A stretch of DNA of 64,000 nt. Origin: Sacculina carcini. Its lineage: Eukaryota; Arthropoda; Thecostraca; Sacculinidae. The stretch is from assembly GCA_916048095.2 (NCBI GenBank), contig OU696577.1:4620001-4684000 (forward strand), read 5' to 3'. Both the position numbers and the translations under genes were made by a program. A model generated the notes under the pieces. The model made no database searches and was not told the origin of the DNA. It was given only the letters and a program-made list of their open reading frames with translations. Below are positions 22,038 to 37,350 of this stretch, in pieces (positions within the stretch are counted from its first letter, which is position 1; every line of letters starts with the position of its first letter).

Positions 22038-22183
22038 CACCACAACGGAGCCGTACGATAGTGACCGTATGGCCGAGGTGTTCAGCTCTCATTTTGCGGG
22101 CCAGGCATTCACTGTCGGGCAGCAGCTGGCGTTCGCGTTTGAGTCCAAGAAACTGCTCAGTTTGACGGTGAAGAGCCTACAGG
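22038..22183 (+). CDS. NSF: NSF exon 3 (N domain)
   Basis: Encodes residues 103-151: STTTEPYDSDRMAEVF, FAGQAFTVGQQLAFAF and LLSLTVKSLQ, matching NSF N subdomain B (QAFSVGQQL.F.F). The acceptor is a double site, CGAGTAG. Use of the second AG (22037) gives exactly the family length. Use of the first (22034) would add one Ser and keep the frame. The donor is GTGAGT at 22184, phase 1. The 327-bp intron before it is the shortest in the gene. Confidence 0.92.
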
Positions 22184-22358
22184 GTGAGTGCCGTACCGCA
22201 CATCTGTCAGTCCTTCTTTCTCCGCATCCTTTTTGTCTCTTGTCTTTCAGTTGTGTTTTTTATTTATTTTTGTTCTAATCCAATTCGGCCCGAAGGGCCG
22301 AATTGATGGTATTTTTTGCCCTGCACTGATTGCAAATTTTCTAAATGTCTGTTTGTAT

Positions 22359-22735
22359 CCTATCTCCTCCTTAACCACTGGACCGATTTTGATGAAACTT
22401 GGCCCCCTTAGGGGTGAAATGGATGCAAGAAAGTCATAGGCTATGTTTTTTTACCTCCGAGGTCATTTTGAAGGTCATTGAGGTCATTTGTGTATGTTTA
22501 CCCTATCTCCTCCTAAACCACTGGACCGATTTTGATGAAAATTGGTTCCTAGGGGTAAAAAGAATGCAAGAAGGTATAAGGCTAGGTTTTGTTGACCTCC
22601 GAGGTCATTTTCATCTCATTGAGGTCATTTGTGTCTGTTTACCCTATCTCCTAAACCACTGGACCGATTTTGATCAAACTTGGTCCCTAGGGGTAAAATG
22701 GATGCAAGAAGGTCATAGGCTAGGTATTGTTGCAT
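22359..22735 (+). repeat. Tandem repeat, about 142-bp unit, 2.6 copies
   Basis: Units start at 22359, 22502 and 22643 with CCTATCTCCT. Each contains CACTGGACCGATTTTGATSA, a CCTAGGGGTRAAA block, ATGCAAGAARGT and a GACCTCCGAGGTCATTTT palindrome-containing block. The open frame across the repeat is an artefact. A similar GGACCGATTTTGATGAAA core is widespread in invertebrate repeats. The array lies early in intron 3. Confidence 0.8.
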
Positions 22736-23235
22736 ATAAACATATAAACCAGATTATAATCAAAACGTTATTCTGTCTGTGTGTGTGTGCACAAACGAGT
22801 TTTTCACATTTTGGGGATTTTATGCCACGGGTTTGAGGAAAACTGCTCAACAGAATTGACAGTTTTTTATCCACAGATTGGAAATTTTGTCTTCTACAAG
22901 ATGATATATTTTTCAAATATGTAGTGTTAACATTCCAAAAGACATAACCGTTTATTCAAGACCATGTCATTTCCACCGACGACTGATAGACTAATATTTA
23001 CTTCATCCGCCTATGATTTCTCTCTGCTGCGAAATCAACATCTGAGTTTATGTGCAAAGCGCATGAAGTATTCGCTAGAGCGCTAGCGTCCAGGACAAAA
23101 TCTAGCTAAAAATCTAAAATAGAAACATTCATATTTAGACTTTTCCATTGGTTAATAGTTGTTATGTGTTTACTCTTTTCTATTTATATTTGTATTTGTT
23201 CTCTTTTATGAATTCAATATTTATTTTATTTATAT

Positions 23236-26200
23236 AATACTAGCATTAAAACCCGCCCGTTGTGCGGAGCAATTCATTGAAATATTGCAAATTAAAAACA
23301 AATAAGGCAAACTCATAAAAACCTTAATCAATTAAAAAGTCTAAATTTCATTATTTTTAATTTTATTTTGACAAAATATTTTCACTCAGCCCGCCTCATA
23401 TTTAAACCCGGCCGACGTGCGGAATAATTCAGAACTCGAACACCATCCGTTCTGGTTCTTGAAGTCAAATCCATTAGTTTTGTATATGAATTCATTCTAC
23501 ACGGTGAAATTGAACGTTTTATTGCTGCCCGCGGGACATTTTTTTTTCATAAAAATGAGCCATCGCTTCGTTTGCGTTTGAAGCCCCTGATCATTGAACC
23601 AGCGAACCATGAACCAGCGCAATTATGTCACCTCATATTCAAGCATACATACACAGACAGACAGATAATTTCTTCTTTATGTATATATATAGCATTCAAA
23701 CCCGCCCGTTGTGCGGAGCAATTCATAACATGAAATTCATATTCAATTCATAAAAAATATGGAAAAATAAAAATGAAATAGGGTACACTCATTGAAATAT
23801 TCATCTATTGAAAATTATAAGTTTAATTATTTTTATTTCGACAAAATATTTCCCCTCAGTCCGCCTGAGTCATTTTTAAACCCGCCCGTCGTGCTGAATA
23901 ATTCAGAACTCGAACACGATCCGTTCTGGATCTTGAAGTCAAATCCATTGGTTTTGTGTATGGATTAATTCTACAGGGTAAATTGAACGTTCTATTGTCT
24001 ATAGTTGCTGCCCGCGGATCATTTTTATTAAAAAAATACCTTTTTTTAAATGAACCATTTGAAAAAATGAACTAAAAAATGGAAACACTTTTCTTAAACC
24101 CGCCCCTCGTGGGAAAAAAATTAGTGAAAATTGAAACAGAAAAACAAACCCATAGGAATGTTTAGCCAATATGAAAGTCTAAATGTGAAATTTATGTTTC
24201 AATTTAGAAAACATGTTTTTCCACAACCCGCCTCATATTTAAAGCTGCCCGTCGTGCGGAATAATTCAGAACTCAAACACGAAACAAACACAAAGAAAAT
24301 TCAAGAAAAACGACCAACAGAAAAAGTGAAATTTGTAAATTCTTGTTTTAATTATTGACGATGTTTTTCCCTCAACACTGCTCAAATTCACACCCGTCCT
24401 TCGTGTGTAGTAATTCAGAAGTGTAACACTATCAAATCAATGAAACTTTCTGTCATCTCTATAATTCCAGATTTATGCGTCCGCTAAAACAGCATATTCA
24501 TATAGTTGGCATTGCATGATATTACAACCCATATCCTTATGCAACTTAAGCTTATGCAACTTGAAATTAAACCAATTATATTATACAGTAAAATTCAGTA
24601 GTTAACTTTGTTCCCAGTAGTATTTTACCCGCCCGTCGGGCGGAACAATTCATGTGTAAATCTTGAGGACAATAAAGCCATTCTATTCAGTATAGTGTAT
24701 TCCTATTCTAGTATATTCTATTATAGTATATCCTAGTATATTCCTGTGTAATCGCAAGTGCGCATAATAGCTGTCAAATTGGTAATACATGTATGTGCTT
24801 TTGACTTTACACCGCCGTAACTTCCTTCAGATACACTTTGGAAAATTACAAATTATACCGTATTGTAGAAAACAAGATTTCTAGCACGATGGTATACTTT
24901 ATTTTTATGTGTAACAAATATTTACTGAGAAATAGTAGAAAAATGAATATATTTTAGTCGCCCGGTGTTCAAGTGTAATTTTGGATGTAAGTGAGAATTT
25001 TGCCAATTTTACACGTTTTTTGTATCATCTGTGGGTATAAATTATAACTTATATTGTAGAACACAAAGTTCTCTACACAGTAGTATATTCTTGTGTAATC
25101 GCAAGTGCGTAAATTGTGATTGGACTTCAGTGAAATTAAATCAGTGTATATTCCTGTGTAATCGCAAGTGCGCATAAAAGCTGTCAAATTGGCAACATGA
25201 CATTTTGACTTTACACCGCCGTAACTTCCTTTAGATATATTTTGGAAAATTAAAAATTCTACCGTATTGTAGAAAACAAAATCTCTAGCACGATGGTATA
25301 ATTCATTTTAATTTGTGACAATTAGTTTTTGAGAAATAGGTAGAAAAATGAATTAATTTTAGTCACCCGGTGTTCAAGTGTAATTTTGGATGTATTTGCG
25401 AATTTTGCCAATTTTACACGTGTTTTGTATCATTTGTGGGTATAAATTATAACTTATCTTGTAGAACACAAAATTATCTACACAGTAGTATATTCCTGTG
25501 TAATCGCAAGAGCGCATAATAGCTGTCAAATTGGCAATATGTCCTTTTGACTTTACACCGCCGTGACTTCCTTTAGATACACTTTGGAAAATTACAAATT
25601 ATACCTTATTGTAGAAAACAAAATTTCTAGCACGATGGTATAATTTATTTTTATGTATAACAAATAGTTACTGAGAAATATTAGAAAAATGAATTAATTT
25701 TAGTCGCCCGGTGTTCTAGTGTAATTTTGGATGTATTTGAGAATTTTGCCAATTTTACACGTTTCTTGTATCATTTGTGGGTATAAATTATAGCTTATAT
25801 TGTAGAACACAAAATTCTCTACACAGTAGTATATTCCTGTGTAATCGCAAGTGCGCATAATAGCTGTCAAATTGGCAATATGTCCGTTTGATTTTACACC
25901 CCCGTAACGTCCTTCAGATACACTTTGGAAAATTACAAATTATACCGTATTGTAAAAAACAAAATTTCTAGCACGATGGTATAATTTATTGTAATGTGTG
26001 ACAAATAGTTCCTGAGACATGGGTAGAAAAATGAATTAATTTTAATCACCCGGTGTTCAAGTGTAATTTTGGATGTATTTGAGAATTTTGCCAATTGTAC
26101 ACGTTTTTTGTATCATTTGTGGGTATAAATTATAACTTTTCTTGTAGAACACAAAATTATCTACACCATAGTATAATTTTTATAGCTGTACCATTGCTGG

Positions 26201-26852
26201 TTTATGAGGAATAGATAGCGGAATATTGACCAAAATATTCACGTTTTTTGTGCTAATTTTGCCTTTTTGCTTTTTTGTCATTTACTCTTCACACCGCCGT
26301 AACTTTTGTTTAATACACTTTCGAAAATTAAAAATTATGCCGTGTTGTAGCAAACAAAATTCCCAGCATGATGGTGTTATTTATTTAGATGTGTGATTAT
26401 TAGTTTTTGAGAAATAGAGAAAAAAGTATAGAAAATCGGACGCGTGGAGTTTAAATAAAATTTTGAATGTAGATTGATTGTTTTCCATTTTACATGTTTT
26501 ATATTTAATTTTTGGGTATAAATTATAATTCGTTGAGTAGAAGAGAAAATTTTCTACACAGTGGTATAATTTTTATAGTTGTACCATTGCTGGTTTAGGA
26601 GGAGTAGTCTTCAGAAAATTGACCAAAATTTTCGCATTTTTCAGGGTTCATTTTGTCTTTTCACCGCTATAACTTTTTTTAATTTCATTTTTGAAATTTA
26701 AAATTTACTCTTAAGTGTAGACAAGAAAATTTCCAACAAGATGGTATAAATTTTTAGCGGGTACGCCAAGTGATGGCCGAGTAGCAGCTGATAGAATATG
26801 GACCAAGGAGGGTCGAACAGACACACAGAGGATCTCTTTTATATATATAGAT
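23236..26852 (+). mobile_element. Large non-coding repeat element, forward copy 1
   Basis: This copy starts at ACTAGCATTAAAACCCGCCC. It has several AT-rich modules each carrying CCCGCCCGT(T/C)GTGCGGA, then a spacer with GGCATTGCATGATATTACAA, then CCCGCCCGTCGGGCGGAACA (24630), then tandem units of about 343 bp (markers at 24747, 25091, 25495, 25838). The end is diagnostic: GGGTACGCCAAGTGATGGCC, then ACAGAGGATCTCTTTTATAT. There is no coding frame. The hairpin-forming GC module next to CTAG and the internal tandem array suggest a non-autonomous Helitron/Helentron (DINE-1-type) family. This is inference. Confidence 0.5.
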
Positions 26853-30000
<3,148 letters not shown>

Positions 30001-30385
30001 TGATGTTGAGTTATAAATATATTTTGAAAACATTATGATAAAAAATTAGTCATTTCTCATTGTTTTGTGTCAGAGTTCTGAATTATTCAGCACGACGGGC
30101 AGGTTTAAATATGAGGCGGTTTAGGCAAACTATTTTGTCAAAATAATATAAAAATATAGAAATTTAGACTTTTTATGGGTTTACTCTTTTCTTTATTAAT
30201 TCATATTTATTTTCGCTTATAAATTGAATACAGATTTAATGGTATGAATTGTTCCGCACGACGGGCCGGTTTATATGCTAGAATTTCCATTGTCTGTTAT
30301 GTGTTTGTGTTCTGAATTATTCCGCACGACGGGCAGGTTTTGAGTTTTTATTGGTGAACGTATATACAGGTTAAATTTTTTGCTT
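30001..30385 (-). repeat. Additional GGGCGGG modules
   Basis: Reverse-orientation modules at about 30090, 30255 and 30330. They share TTAGGCAAACTATTTTGTCA with the block at 27010. One is followed by ATGCTAGAATTT. Confidence 0.65.
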
Positions 30386-32337
30386 TTTTATTTGAGACTT
30401 GAAATTAAACCAATTAAATTATACAGTAAAATTCAGTAGTTAACTTTGTTCCCAGTAGTATTTTACCCGCCCGTCGGGCGGAACAATTCATGTGTAAATA
30501 TTGAGGACAATAATGCCTTTATATTCAGTTTACTGTACGCAATAAAACCACACCATCCATGCTTGGAGCTAATATGATGCATTATAAATTGTGATTGGAC
30601 TTCAGTGAAATTAAATCAGTGTATATTCATGTGTAATCGCAAGTGCGCATAATAGCTGTCAAATTGGCAACATGACATTTTGACTTTACACCGGCGTAAT
30701 TTCCTTCAGATACACTTTGGAAAATTAAAAATTATACCGTATTGTAGGAAACAAAATTTCTAGCACGATGGTATATTTTGTTTTAACGTGTGACAAATAG
30801 TTACTGAGAAATACGTAAAAAATGAATAAATTTTAGTCGCCCGGTGTTCAAGTGCAATTTTGGATGTATTTGAGAATTTTGCCACTTTTATACGTTTTTT
30901 TATCATTTGTGGGTATAAATTATAGCTTATCTTGTAGAACACAAAATTATCTACACAGTAGTATATTCCTGTGTAATCGCAAGTGCGCATAATAGCTGTC
31001 AAATTGGCAATATGTCCTTTTGACTTTACACCGCCGTAACTTCCTTCAGATATACTTTGGAAAATTACAAATTATACTGCATTGTAAAAAACAAGATTTC
31101 TAGAACGATGGTATAATTTATTTTTATGTGTAGCAAATAGTTACTGGAAAATAGTAGAAAAATGAATTTATTTTAGTCGTCCGGTGTTCAAGTGTAATTT
31201 TGGATGTATTTGAGAATTTTGCCAATTTTACACGTTTTTTGTATCATTTGTGGGTATAAATTATAGCTTATCTTGTAGAACACAAAATTATCTACACAGT
31301 AGTATATACCTGTGTAATCGCAAGTGCGCATAATAGCTGTCAAATTGGCAACATTACATTTTGACTTTACATCGCCGTAACTTTCTTCAGATACACTTTG
31401 GAAAATTAAACATTATACCGTATTGCAGAAAACAAAATTTCTAGCACGATGGTATAATTTATTTTTATGTATAACAAATAGTTACTGAGAAATAGTAGAA
31501 AAATGAATTAATTTTAGTCACTCGGTGTTCAAGTGTAATTTTGGATGTATTTGAGAATTTTGCTAATTTTACACGTTTTTTTATAATTTGTGGGTATAAA
31601 TTATAACTTTTCTTGTAGAACACAAAATTATCTACACAATAGTATAAGTTTTATAGCTGTACCACTGCTGGTTTATCAGGACTGGATAGCGGAATAATGA
31701 CCAAAATATTAACGTTTTTGTGTGCTAATTTTGCCTTTTTGACTTTGTCATTTACACTTCACACCTCCGTAACTTTTTTTTAATACACTTTGAAAAATAA
31801 AAAATTACACCGTGTTGTAGCAAAGAAAATTCCCAGCATGATGGTATTATTTATTTAGATGTGTGATAATTAGTTTTTGAGAAATAGAGAAAAAAGTATA
31901 GAAAATCGGACGCGTGGAGTTTAAAAAATATTTTGAATGTAGATTGAATTTTTCCCATTTTACATGTCTTATATTTAATTTTTGGGTATAAATTATAGTT
32001 CGTTGAGTAGAACAGAAAAATTCCTACACAGTGGTGTAATTTGTATAGTTGTACCAATGCTGGTTTAGGAGGAGTAGTCTTCAGAAAATTGACCAAAATT
32101 TTCGCATTTTTCAGGGTTCATTTTGTCTTTTCACCGCTCTAATTTGTTTTGGTTTTATTTTTGAAATTAAAAATTTAGCCTACAGTGTAGACAAGAAAAT
32201 TTCCAACATGATGGTATAAATTGTTAGCGGGTACGCCAAGTGATGGCCGAGTAGCAGCTGATAGAATATGGACCAAGGAGGGTGGGACACACAAACAGAC
32301 AGACAGACAGAGGATCTCTTTTATATATATAGATATA
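30386..32337 (+). mobile_element. Large non-coding repeat element, forward copy 2
   Basis: It starts inside the family at the TTGAAATTAAACCAATTAAA segment and has CCCGCCCGTCGGGCGGAACA at 30465. Tandem units carry GTGTAATCGCAAGTGCGCAT markers at about 30630, 30970 and 31312. It ends with GGGTACGCCAAGTGATGGCC, (ACAG)n and AGAGGATCTCTTTTATATAT. It is the second complete 3' end of the family. The GGGCGGG-module half is lost. Confidence 0.6.
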
Positions 32338-32770
32338 GATATGTCCCGCAGACAGCAACTATAGTCAATAAAACGTTCAATTTCACCGTGTAGAATGCAT
32401 TCTTATACAAAACTAACGGATTTGTCTTGAAGATCCAGAACGGATCGACACGATCCACAACGGGGGGGTTTATATGCTAGACATTTAGGTTAGGTTACGT
32501 CAAGAAATGATCACTAACTAGGGGTTGAGTCTGTGTCGGGTTGAGTTTGTGTGTGAGGTACTAGACAATAAAATCACTATAACTTATTGTTATGTGTATC
32601 TTCTGGTCCCAAATTATTTAATCATTTTGCTTCTTCTTTACCCTCTTATGTAATCTGTCCATAATGTGTAGTTGGTTTAGGATATCAAGGCCGAATTGGG
32701 GGTATGTAGCTTTGGATCTGGTTTGTGGCCAGACAAAGCTACACGTCTACTTAATTATGTAGTTTGATCA

Positions 32771-32842
<72 letters not shown>

Positions 32843-33150
32843 GAAAAATTCCGCACTTCGTGTGGTTATTGGCGCTAGTAGATCCGTACTGCGTTCGTCT
32901 CGTAACCTCGTACGGACCTGTATATTTAAATATGCTGATAAGTCACTTTTCACAAATTATCGGTCTATCTATTACCACAATTTTCCAAAATTCTAGAAAC
33001 ATTTTTTCGAAAAGACTAAATTCTTTTATTTCCAAAAAATGATACACTGCAATCAATACGTGTTTCAATGAAAATAATCAGATAACGAAGCTATAGCAGA
33101 CACCGTTGAGCTTATACCTGCTTTATTAAAGAAAAAGTATTACAGCATGG
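32338..33150. other. Intron 3 interval with hairpin and TA tract
   Basis: A module-like GGGGGGGTTTATATGCTAG lies at about 32463-32482. A strong hairpin is at 32705-32743 (TGTAGCTTTG...CAAAGCTACA with inner TCTGG/CCAGA), and a TA microsatellite is at 32774-32841. No coding sequence is recognised. Confidence 0.5.
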
Positions 33151-33239
33151 GTATTACAGCACTTGAAAGGTATGGTATAAGAGGAATAGGACTTGATTGG
33201 ATAATAAAGTAGCTAACAGAAATGCAACAAGTGGTCTAT

Positions 33240-33794
33240 TACCGAGGAAAGTTATCACATGGGAATAGTATGGTAGGTGGAGTACAGGGGGTCCCCGCAA
33301 TTCGACGGGGATGCGGTGGTCTATCATTGGTCGAATCGTGAAACTGTTTTTCCCGTAGGAATACATTATAATTAGGGGAATAGGGACCGACCTCCAGCCC
33401 AGACCCCAAAATATCGCTTAAAATATCACTGCTCGCCCCCTGAATCGGTGGAACCAGCCCCTGCTTGCCGTTAATGTTTCTTGTGCCCTGCTGTTGGAGG
33501 ATGTTGTTGACTGTAAGCTTGCCCAAAGTGACAAGACACGTACAAGTCCCAGGCTAATGTGCATCTTGTGATGTGTCCTGTCCTCCATCCACTTGATCAA
33601 CATGTTCTCCGTTGAGACGGGAGTCCCTTGAACACAAATAACAAGAGTTGTAGATAATGTTGAAGTAGCTGCCTGGCGATAATTGTCCCTGTTCTTACCT
33701 GCCCCATATTTGCTTATAAGCTCTAGCTTATCTTTGAGAGACAGACAAATGTATTTCTTAGGCGTGGGGGCGGATGTAGATTTGCGCGGCATGA
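33240..33794 (-). pseudogene. Tigger/pogo-type transposase, N-terminal fragment
   Basis: On the minus strand the reading starts MPRKSTSAPTPKKY at 33792 and shows a CENP-B-like helix-turn-helix (LSLKDKLELISKYGAGKNRD). The second DNA-binding helix region follows (ENMLIKWMEDRTHHKM, then ASRGWFHRFRGRA), as in Tigger transposases. The DDE catalytic domain is absent and the fragment fades by 33240. It is joined back to back with the piggyBac fragment at about 33795. Confidence 0.8.
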
Positions 33795-33929
33795 TGGAGG
33801 TTGAGCAGCTGAGCGCCTTACCACGCCGGACGACTGATGTGACACTGAGGTGCGATGTGTGGTGGCGGCGCGCAGGGCAATGTCGGAAGGATGGCGCACG
33901 ATATTTGAATCAGGATGGTGGCGCGCGAG

Positions 33930-34640
33930 ACGGTTACCCCTACAATTTTGAGGCAAATTTTTGGAAGGACCAACATAGAGACCAACCTCTGGGTTCGTAC
34001 GTAGTACACAAAATGATAGCGCAATTAAAAAAGGCGGACTGTCATGTGGTGTACATAGACAACTTCTTCACAATTTATAAGCTGCTTAGCGATTTGACAG
34101 AGAGATGATTCCGTGACACTGGAACTATTCGAGAGAACAGAACGTGGGGATATCCACTGACATCTAAAAATGAAATGCGAAAGGCAAAGAGAGGCCACTA
34201 TGATTACCGGTCGAACGGAATTTTTTGTCCCTCAAATGGAATGACAGCAACGTGGTCACCATTGCCAGCAACGTTCACGGTGTTCATCCGACCCATCAAA
34301 CCGTAAGACGAATCAAAGGAGAGGGGAGAAAAAGAATTGCTCAACCCAACATCATCAAACAATATAACAATGGTATGGGAGGAGTTGATGTTTGCGATCG
34401 GCTGTTGTCGTCTTACAGACCAAGACTCCGCTAAAAAATGGTGGTCTAATCTCTTCAACCACATCCTGAATTTGGTAGTCGTTTCGGCATTCAAATTCTA
34501 CGAGCAGGTGAACCCAGTTAAGCTCTCTTGGACTTCAGGAGATAAATCGCTCTATCCTTGGTGTCAACTCGAACATCTCGTCTGCGTCTTGGAGGACCTG
34601 TCACTGCGTCAATATGTGATGGACTCAACCACTTTCTAAA
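33930..34640 (+). pseudogene. piggyBac-type transposase fragment
   Basis: The reading GYPYNFEANFWKDQHRDQPL, then LGSYVVHKMIAQL, VVYIDNFFTIYKLLSDL (second catalytic Asp region) and GTIRENRTWGYPL matches the DDE domain of piggyBac transposases. After stops and two frame changes, GHYDYRSNGI, KWNDSNVVTIASN, QYNNGMGGVDVCDRLL and KKWWSNLFNHILNLVVVSAF follow. The N-terminal third is missing and the C-terminal Cys-rich finger is only a trace. Inactive. Confidence 0.85.
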
Positions 34641-34767
34641 GAGTTGCAGTCAGGGCCGATGGGTTTTGTGTCAAAAAACACCCGACTCATGTGCGAGAAG
34701 TGCAGAACAAGACTGCATACAGTTTGCAGTGCAAAATATCATGTACAATAGTGTTTCCCAATTCGTT

Positions 34768-35060
34768 GACTCCGTGGTGCAGTTTCATTGGGCGAATTCA
34801 TTGGGCGAATTCTACAATCCCACAGCCCCTGTCAACCCAGCAGTAAATGGTACCAGATATCAGTCATGAGTTGTGAAATGCATTCTGGGGAGGTGGCCCT
34901 CTCTAATACGTCTTACGTCCTTGTGGCGCCATAGCGTGGAGAGGGTCGGTTCTGCGGTGGCAGCGAGCTGCACGGGCACGCCTGTGTGTTCATAAGCTTC
35001 GGCTTCTTCCCGTGTAGCAGCTGCCACTTAGGCATTTAACCTTTATTTTAACCTTTTAAT
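34768..35060 (+). mobile_element. tRNA-headed SINE, copy 2
   Basis: The body matches the SINE at 8615-8933: GACTCCGTGGTGCAG head, ACAGCCCCTGTCAACCCAGC, GGCGCCATAGCGTGGAGAGG, GGCAGCGAGCTGCACGGGCA and TTTAACC tail. Part of the tRNA-like head is replaced by two tandem copies of ATTGGGCGAATTC. The shared body defines the family. Confidence 0.75.
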
Positions 35061-35605
35061 TGAGTGTTTCTCTGTATATTCATGTACTTTCGAGTATTGT
35101 CTTTTAGATTTTTGTGTATATAGCTTCTATGCACTTGGATTCACTTTTATTCGGCATAAATTTATCAAACGTGAAGAAAAATGCGTTTAATACAAATCAT
35201 TTCAAAAATACCCGATTTTGTGTAGCAAAAGGCACCAACGTTCCCATTTTGGGAACATGTGAAAAATTCATGAACACAATTTTTTCCGGATAAATTCCAA
35301 CGAATATCTTCGTAGGGGATGAAATTGGAGTAGTTCATGGAATGTAATCGAAATTCATCGGCGGATTCAGGTCGCCGTAACTAAAGGGTTAATACCTATA
35401 AAACCGCCAACTTTAATCTGACCCAAACCTAACAAACCCAACCCAACCATCCCATCCTAACCGAGTCTGATATATGGTGATCTGATTTTTCAGTTTGTGA
35501 TCACAAAATGAACCGATTAGATCATAATTTGTAATCAGTATCCTAAGATTATCTACGCCAGTGGTCTCAAACACGCGACTCACCAATACCCCACAGTCCG
35601 CCACA
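35061..35605. other. Intron 3 interval without recognised elements
   Basis: AT-rich sequence with a GACCCAAACCTAACAAACCC run near 35420. No conserved coding or repeat structure is recognised. Confidence 0.4.
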
Positions 35606-36280
35606 TGCTGTCAAATTGGCAACATGCCATTTTGACTTTACACCGCCGTAACTTCATTAGGTACACTTTGGGAAATTAAAAATCTTACCGTATTGTTGAA
35701 AACATAATTTCTAGAACGAAGGTATAATTTATTTAGATGTTTGACAAATAGTTACTGTGAAATAGGGAGAAAAATTAATTAATTTTAGTCGCACAATTTT
35801 AGTCGGTGTTCAAGTAAAATTTTGATTATAATTTTGCCAATTTTACACATTTTGGCTACAATGTTTTCAATACAAAATACAAAATATTCACGTTTTCCAG
35901 GTCTAGTTTTGTCGTTTTGACTTTACATCGCTGTAACTTTCTTTAAATACACTGGGAAATTATCAACTATACCGTGTTGTGGAAAACAAAATTTCCAACA
36001 TGATGGTATACTTTATTTACATTTGTGATAAATAGTTGTTGAGAAATAGAGAACAAAGTAAAGGAAATCGGACACCCTAAGTTCAAATGAAAGTATGAAT
36101 GTAGATCGGAATTTTGTCATGTTTACATGTTTTATATTTAATTTGTAGGTATGAATTATATCCTATCTTGTAGAACACAAAATTCCCTACACAGTGGTAT
36201 AATTTTTATAGTTGTACCATTTCTGGTTTATGAGGTTTATGAATATTTGCCAAAAACGTCAACCTTTGATTTCTGGTTTG
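35606..36280 (+). repeat. Diverged copy of the 343-bp-unit repeat
   Basis: Matches the tandem units (TGTCAAATTGGCAACATGCC, GACTTTACACCGCCGTAACT, ACAAAATTTCCAACATGATG) but with more substitutions and small gaps than the copies at 24-32 kb. It looks like an older insertion of the same family. Confidence 0.7.
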
Positions 36281-36379
36281 ATTTGATTTGAGTTCTGTTT
36301 TCCAAACCTTTCCCATTAGTGCCGTTCAAGTAGAATGTGCCGCTTTATTTTTCAGCTAGCTGGCAACAAATTTTGAGAA

Positions 36380-36810
36380 GATATCGTAAATTTCATATAT
36401 ATGAACCAGTTAACGTATGCATATTTGACAGAGCCGTAGCAACCGCCCCCCGTACCCCCCGGCCGGGGGGCCCCGAATGTTTAGGGGCCCCGTTGCTTCA
36501 CGTATGATGTTCAAATTTATCATATTTATTATGTATAGCCTTTACCTTTTTGCTCAGATATTTTCACCTGGGCTTGTATTATGTGATTAGTTTCTAATAA
36601 ATGAATTCATAATTTGTTGCTTGATTTATAATGGGGGCCCCAAGTGTTACCTTCGGGGGGCCCATATGTCCTCGCAACGGCTCTGATATTTGACGAAATT
36701 GCCATTCTCAAGCGTACTTTCGAGGAGACATCACTCAAATTCGCACACGAGAACGCACTGGACGGTTGGCTTGCATTTGTCGATGTACTAGTAATTTGTA
36801 TAGTACTGGA
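36380..36810 (+). pseudogene. Penelope-like RT fragment, split by a hAT MITE
   Basis: To the right of the MITE the sequence encodes KRTFEETSLKFAHENALDGW and AFVDVLV, which match the segment after the YVDD motif of PLE family A (compare 17955-18070 and 51960-52010). The left flank contributes a few codons. The MITE at 36429-36685 interrupts it. Confidence 0.6.
36429..36685. mobile_element. hAT-type MITE, 257 bp, perfect 8-bp TSD
   Basis: Ends are CAGAGCCGTAGC and, inverted, CAGAGCCGTTGC (11 of 12 match). It is flanked by ATATTTGA at 36421-36428 and 36686-36693, an exact 8-bp duplication as made by hAT transposases. The interior is rich in GGGGCCCC-type blocks near both ends. No coding capacity. 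Confidence 0.85.
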
Positions 36811-36932
36811 CCTTTGATCGGGAACAAGGAATTCTTCTGTTATTTGGAGGGTTCCTCTATTTGGATATCCTCTATTTGGAAGGTCCACTGTATGTGTATG
36901 TATGCGTATATGTGTGTGTGTGTTTGTGTATA

Positions 36933-37302
36933 TACCGTAAATGCCCTATTTATCCGACAGGGTCTAATATTCCGGCAGGCTCTAATAATCCGGCACTTCC
37001 TGGAAAGGCTTATTGAAACTGCAACCACGATTCAGTTATAGTTCAGCAACAGTTTATTGAGCAATCCTCTTATAAACCGGCACTCTTTAATCAAAGCAGA
37101 AATAATCGTCTTCATATGTGTCCTCGTCCCTGTTATCAGTGAACTATTTTTTGTGTTGCAGTTTTTGCGCAATTCTACCGTGCGGAATGACCAAAAATAA
37201 TCCGACAGGCTCTAATAATCCGGTAGGTTCTTATAATCCGGCATCATACGCAGGGGGTCGAAAAATAATCCGGCATGTCGGATAAAAAGAGCATTTACGG
37301 TC
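36933..37302. mobile_element. Tigger/pogo-type MITE next to NSF exon 4
   Basis: Terminal inverted repeats of about 27 bp (CCGTAAATGCCCTATTTATC at left; reverse of the right end reads CCGTAAATGCTCTTTTTATC) contain the TTATCCGACA and ATAATCCGGCA repeats typical of Tigger-like termini. A TA is found on each side if the ends are placed at 36933 and 37302. The right end is 48 bases from the start of exon 4. Confidence 0.7.
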
Positions 37303-37350
37303 TATGTATGTGCGTGTATGTGTGTACGCGTGTTTGTGTGTGGCTGGCAG

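Noticed and set aside
22399-22836. 145-codon frame with internal repeats
   Set aside because: It is a reading of the 142-bp tandem repeat, whose unit length does not keep a stable protein repeat.
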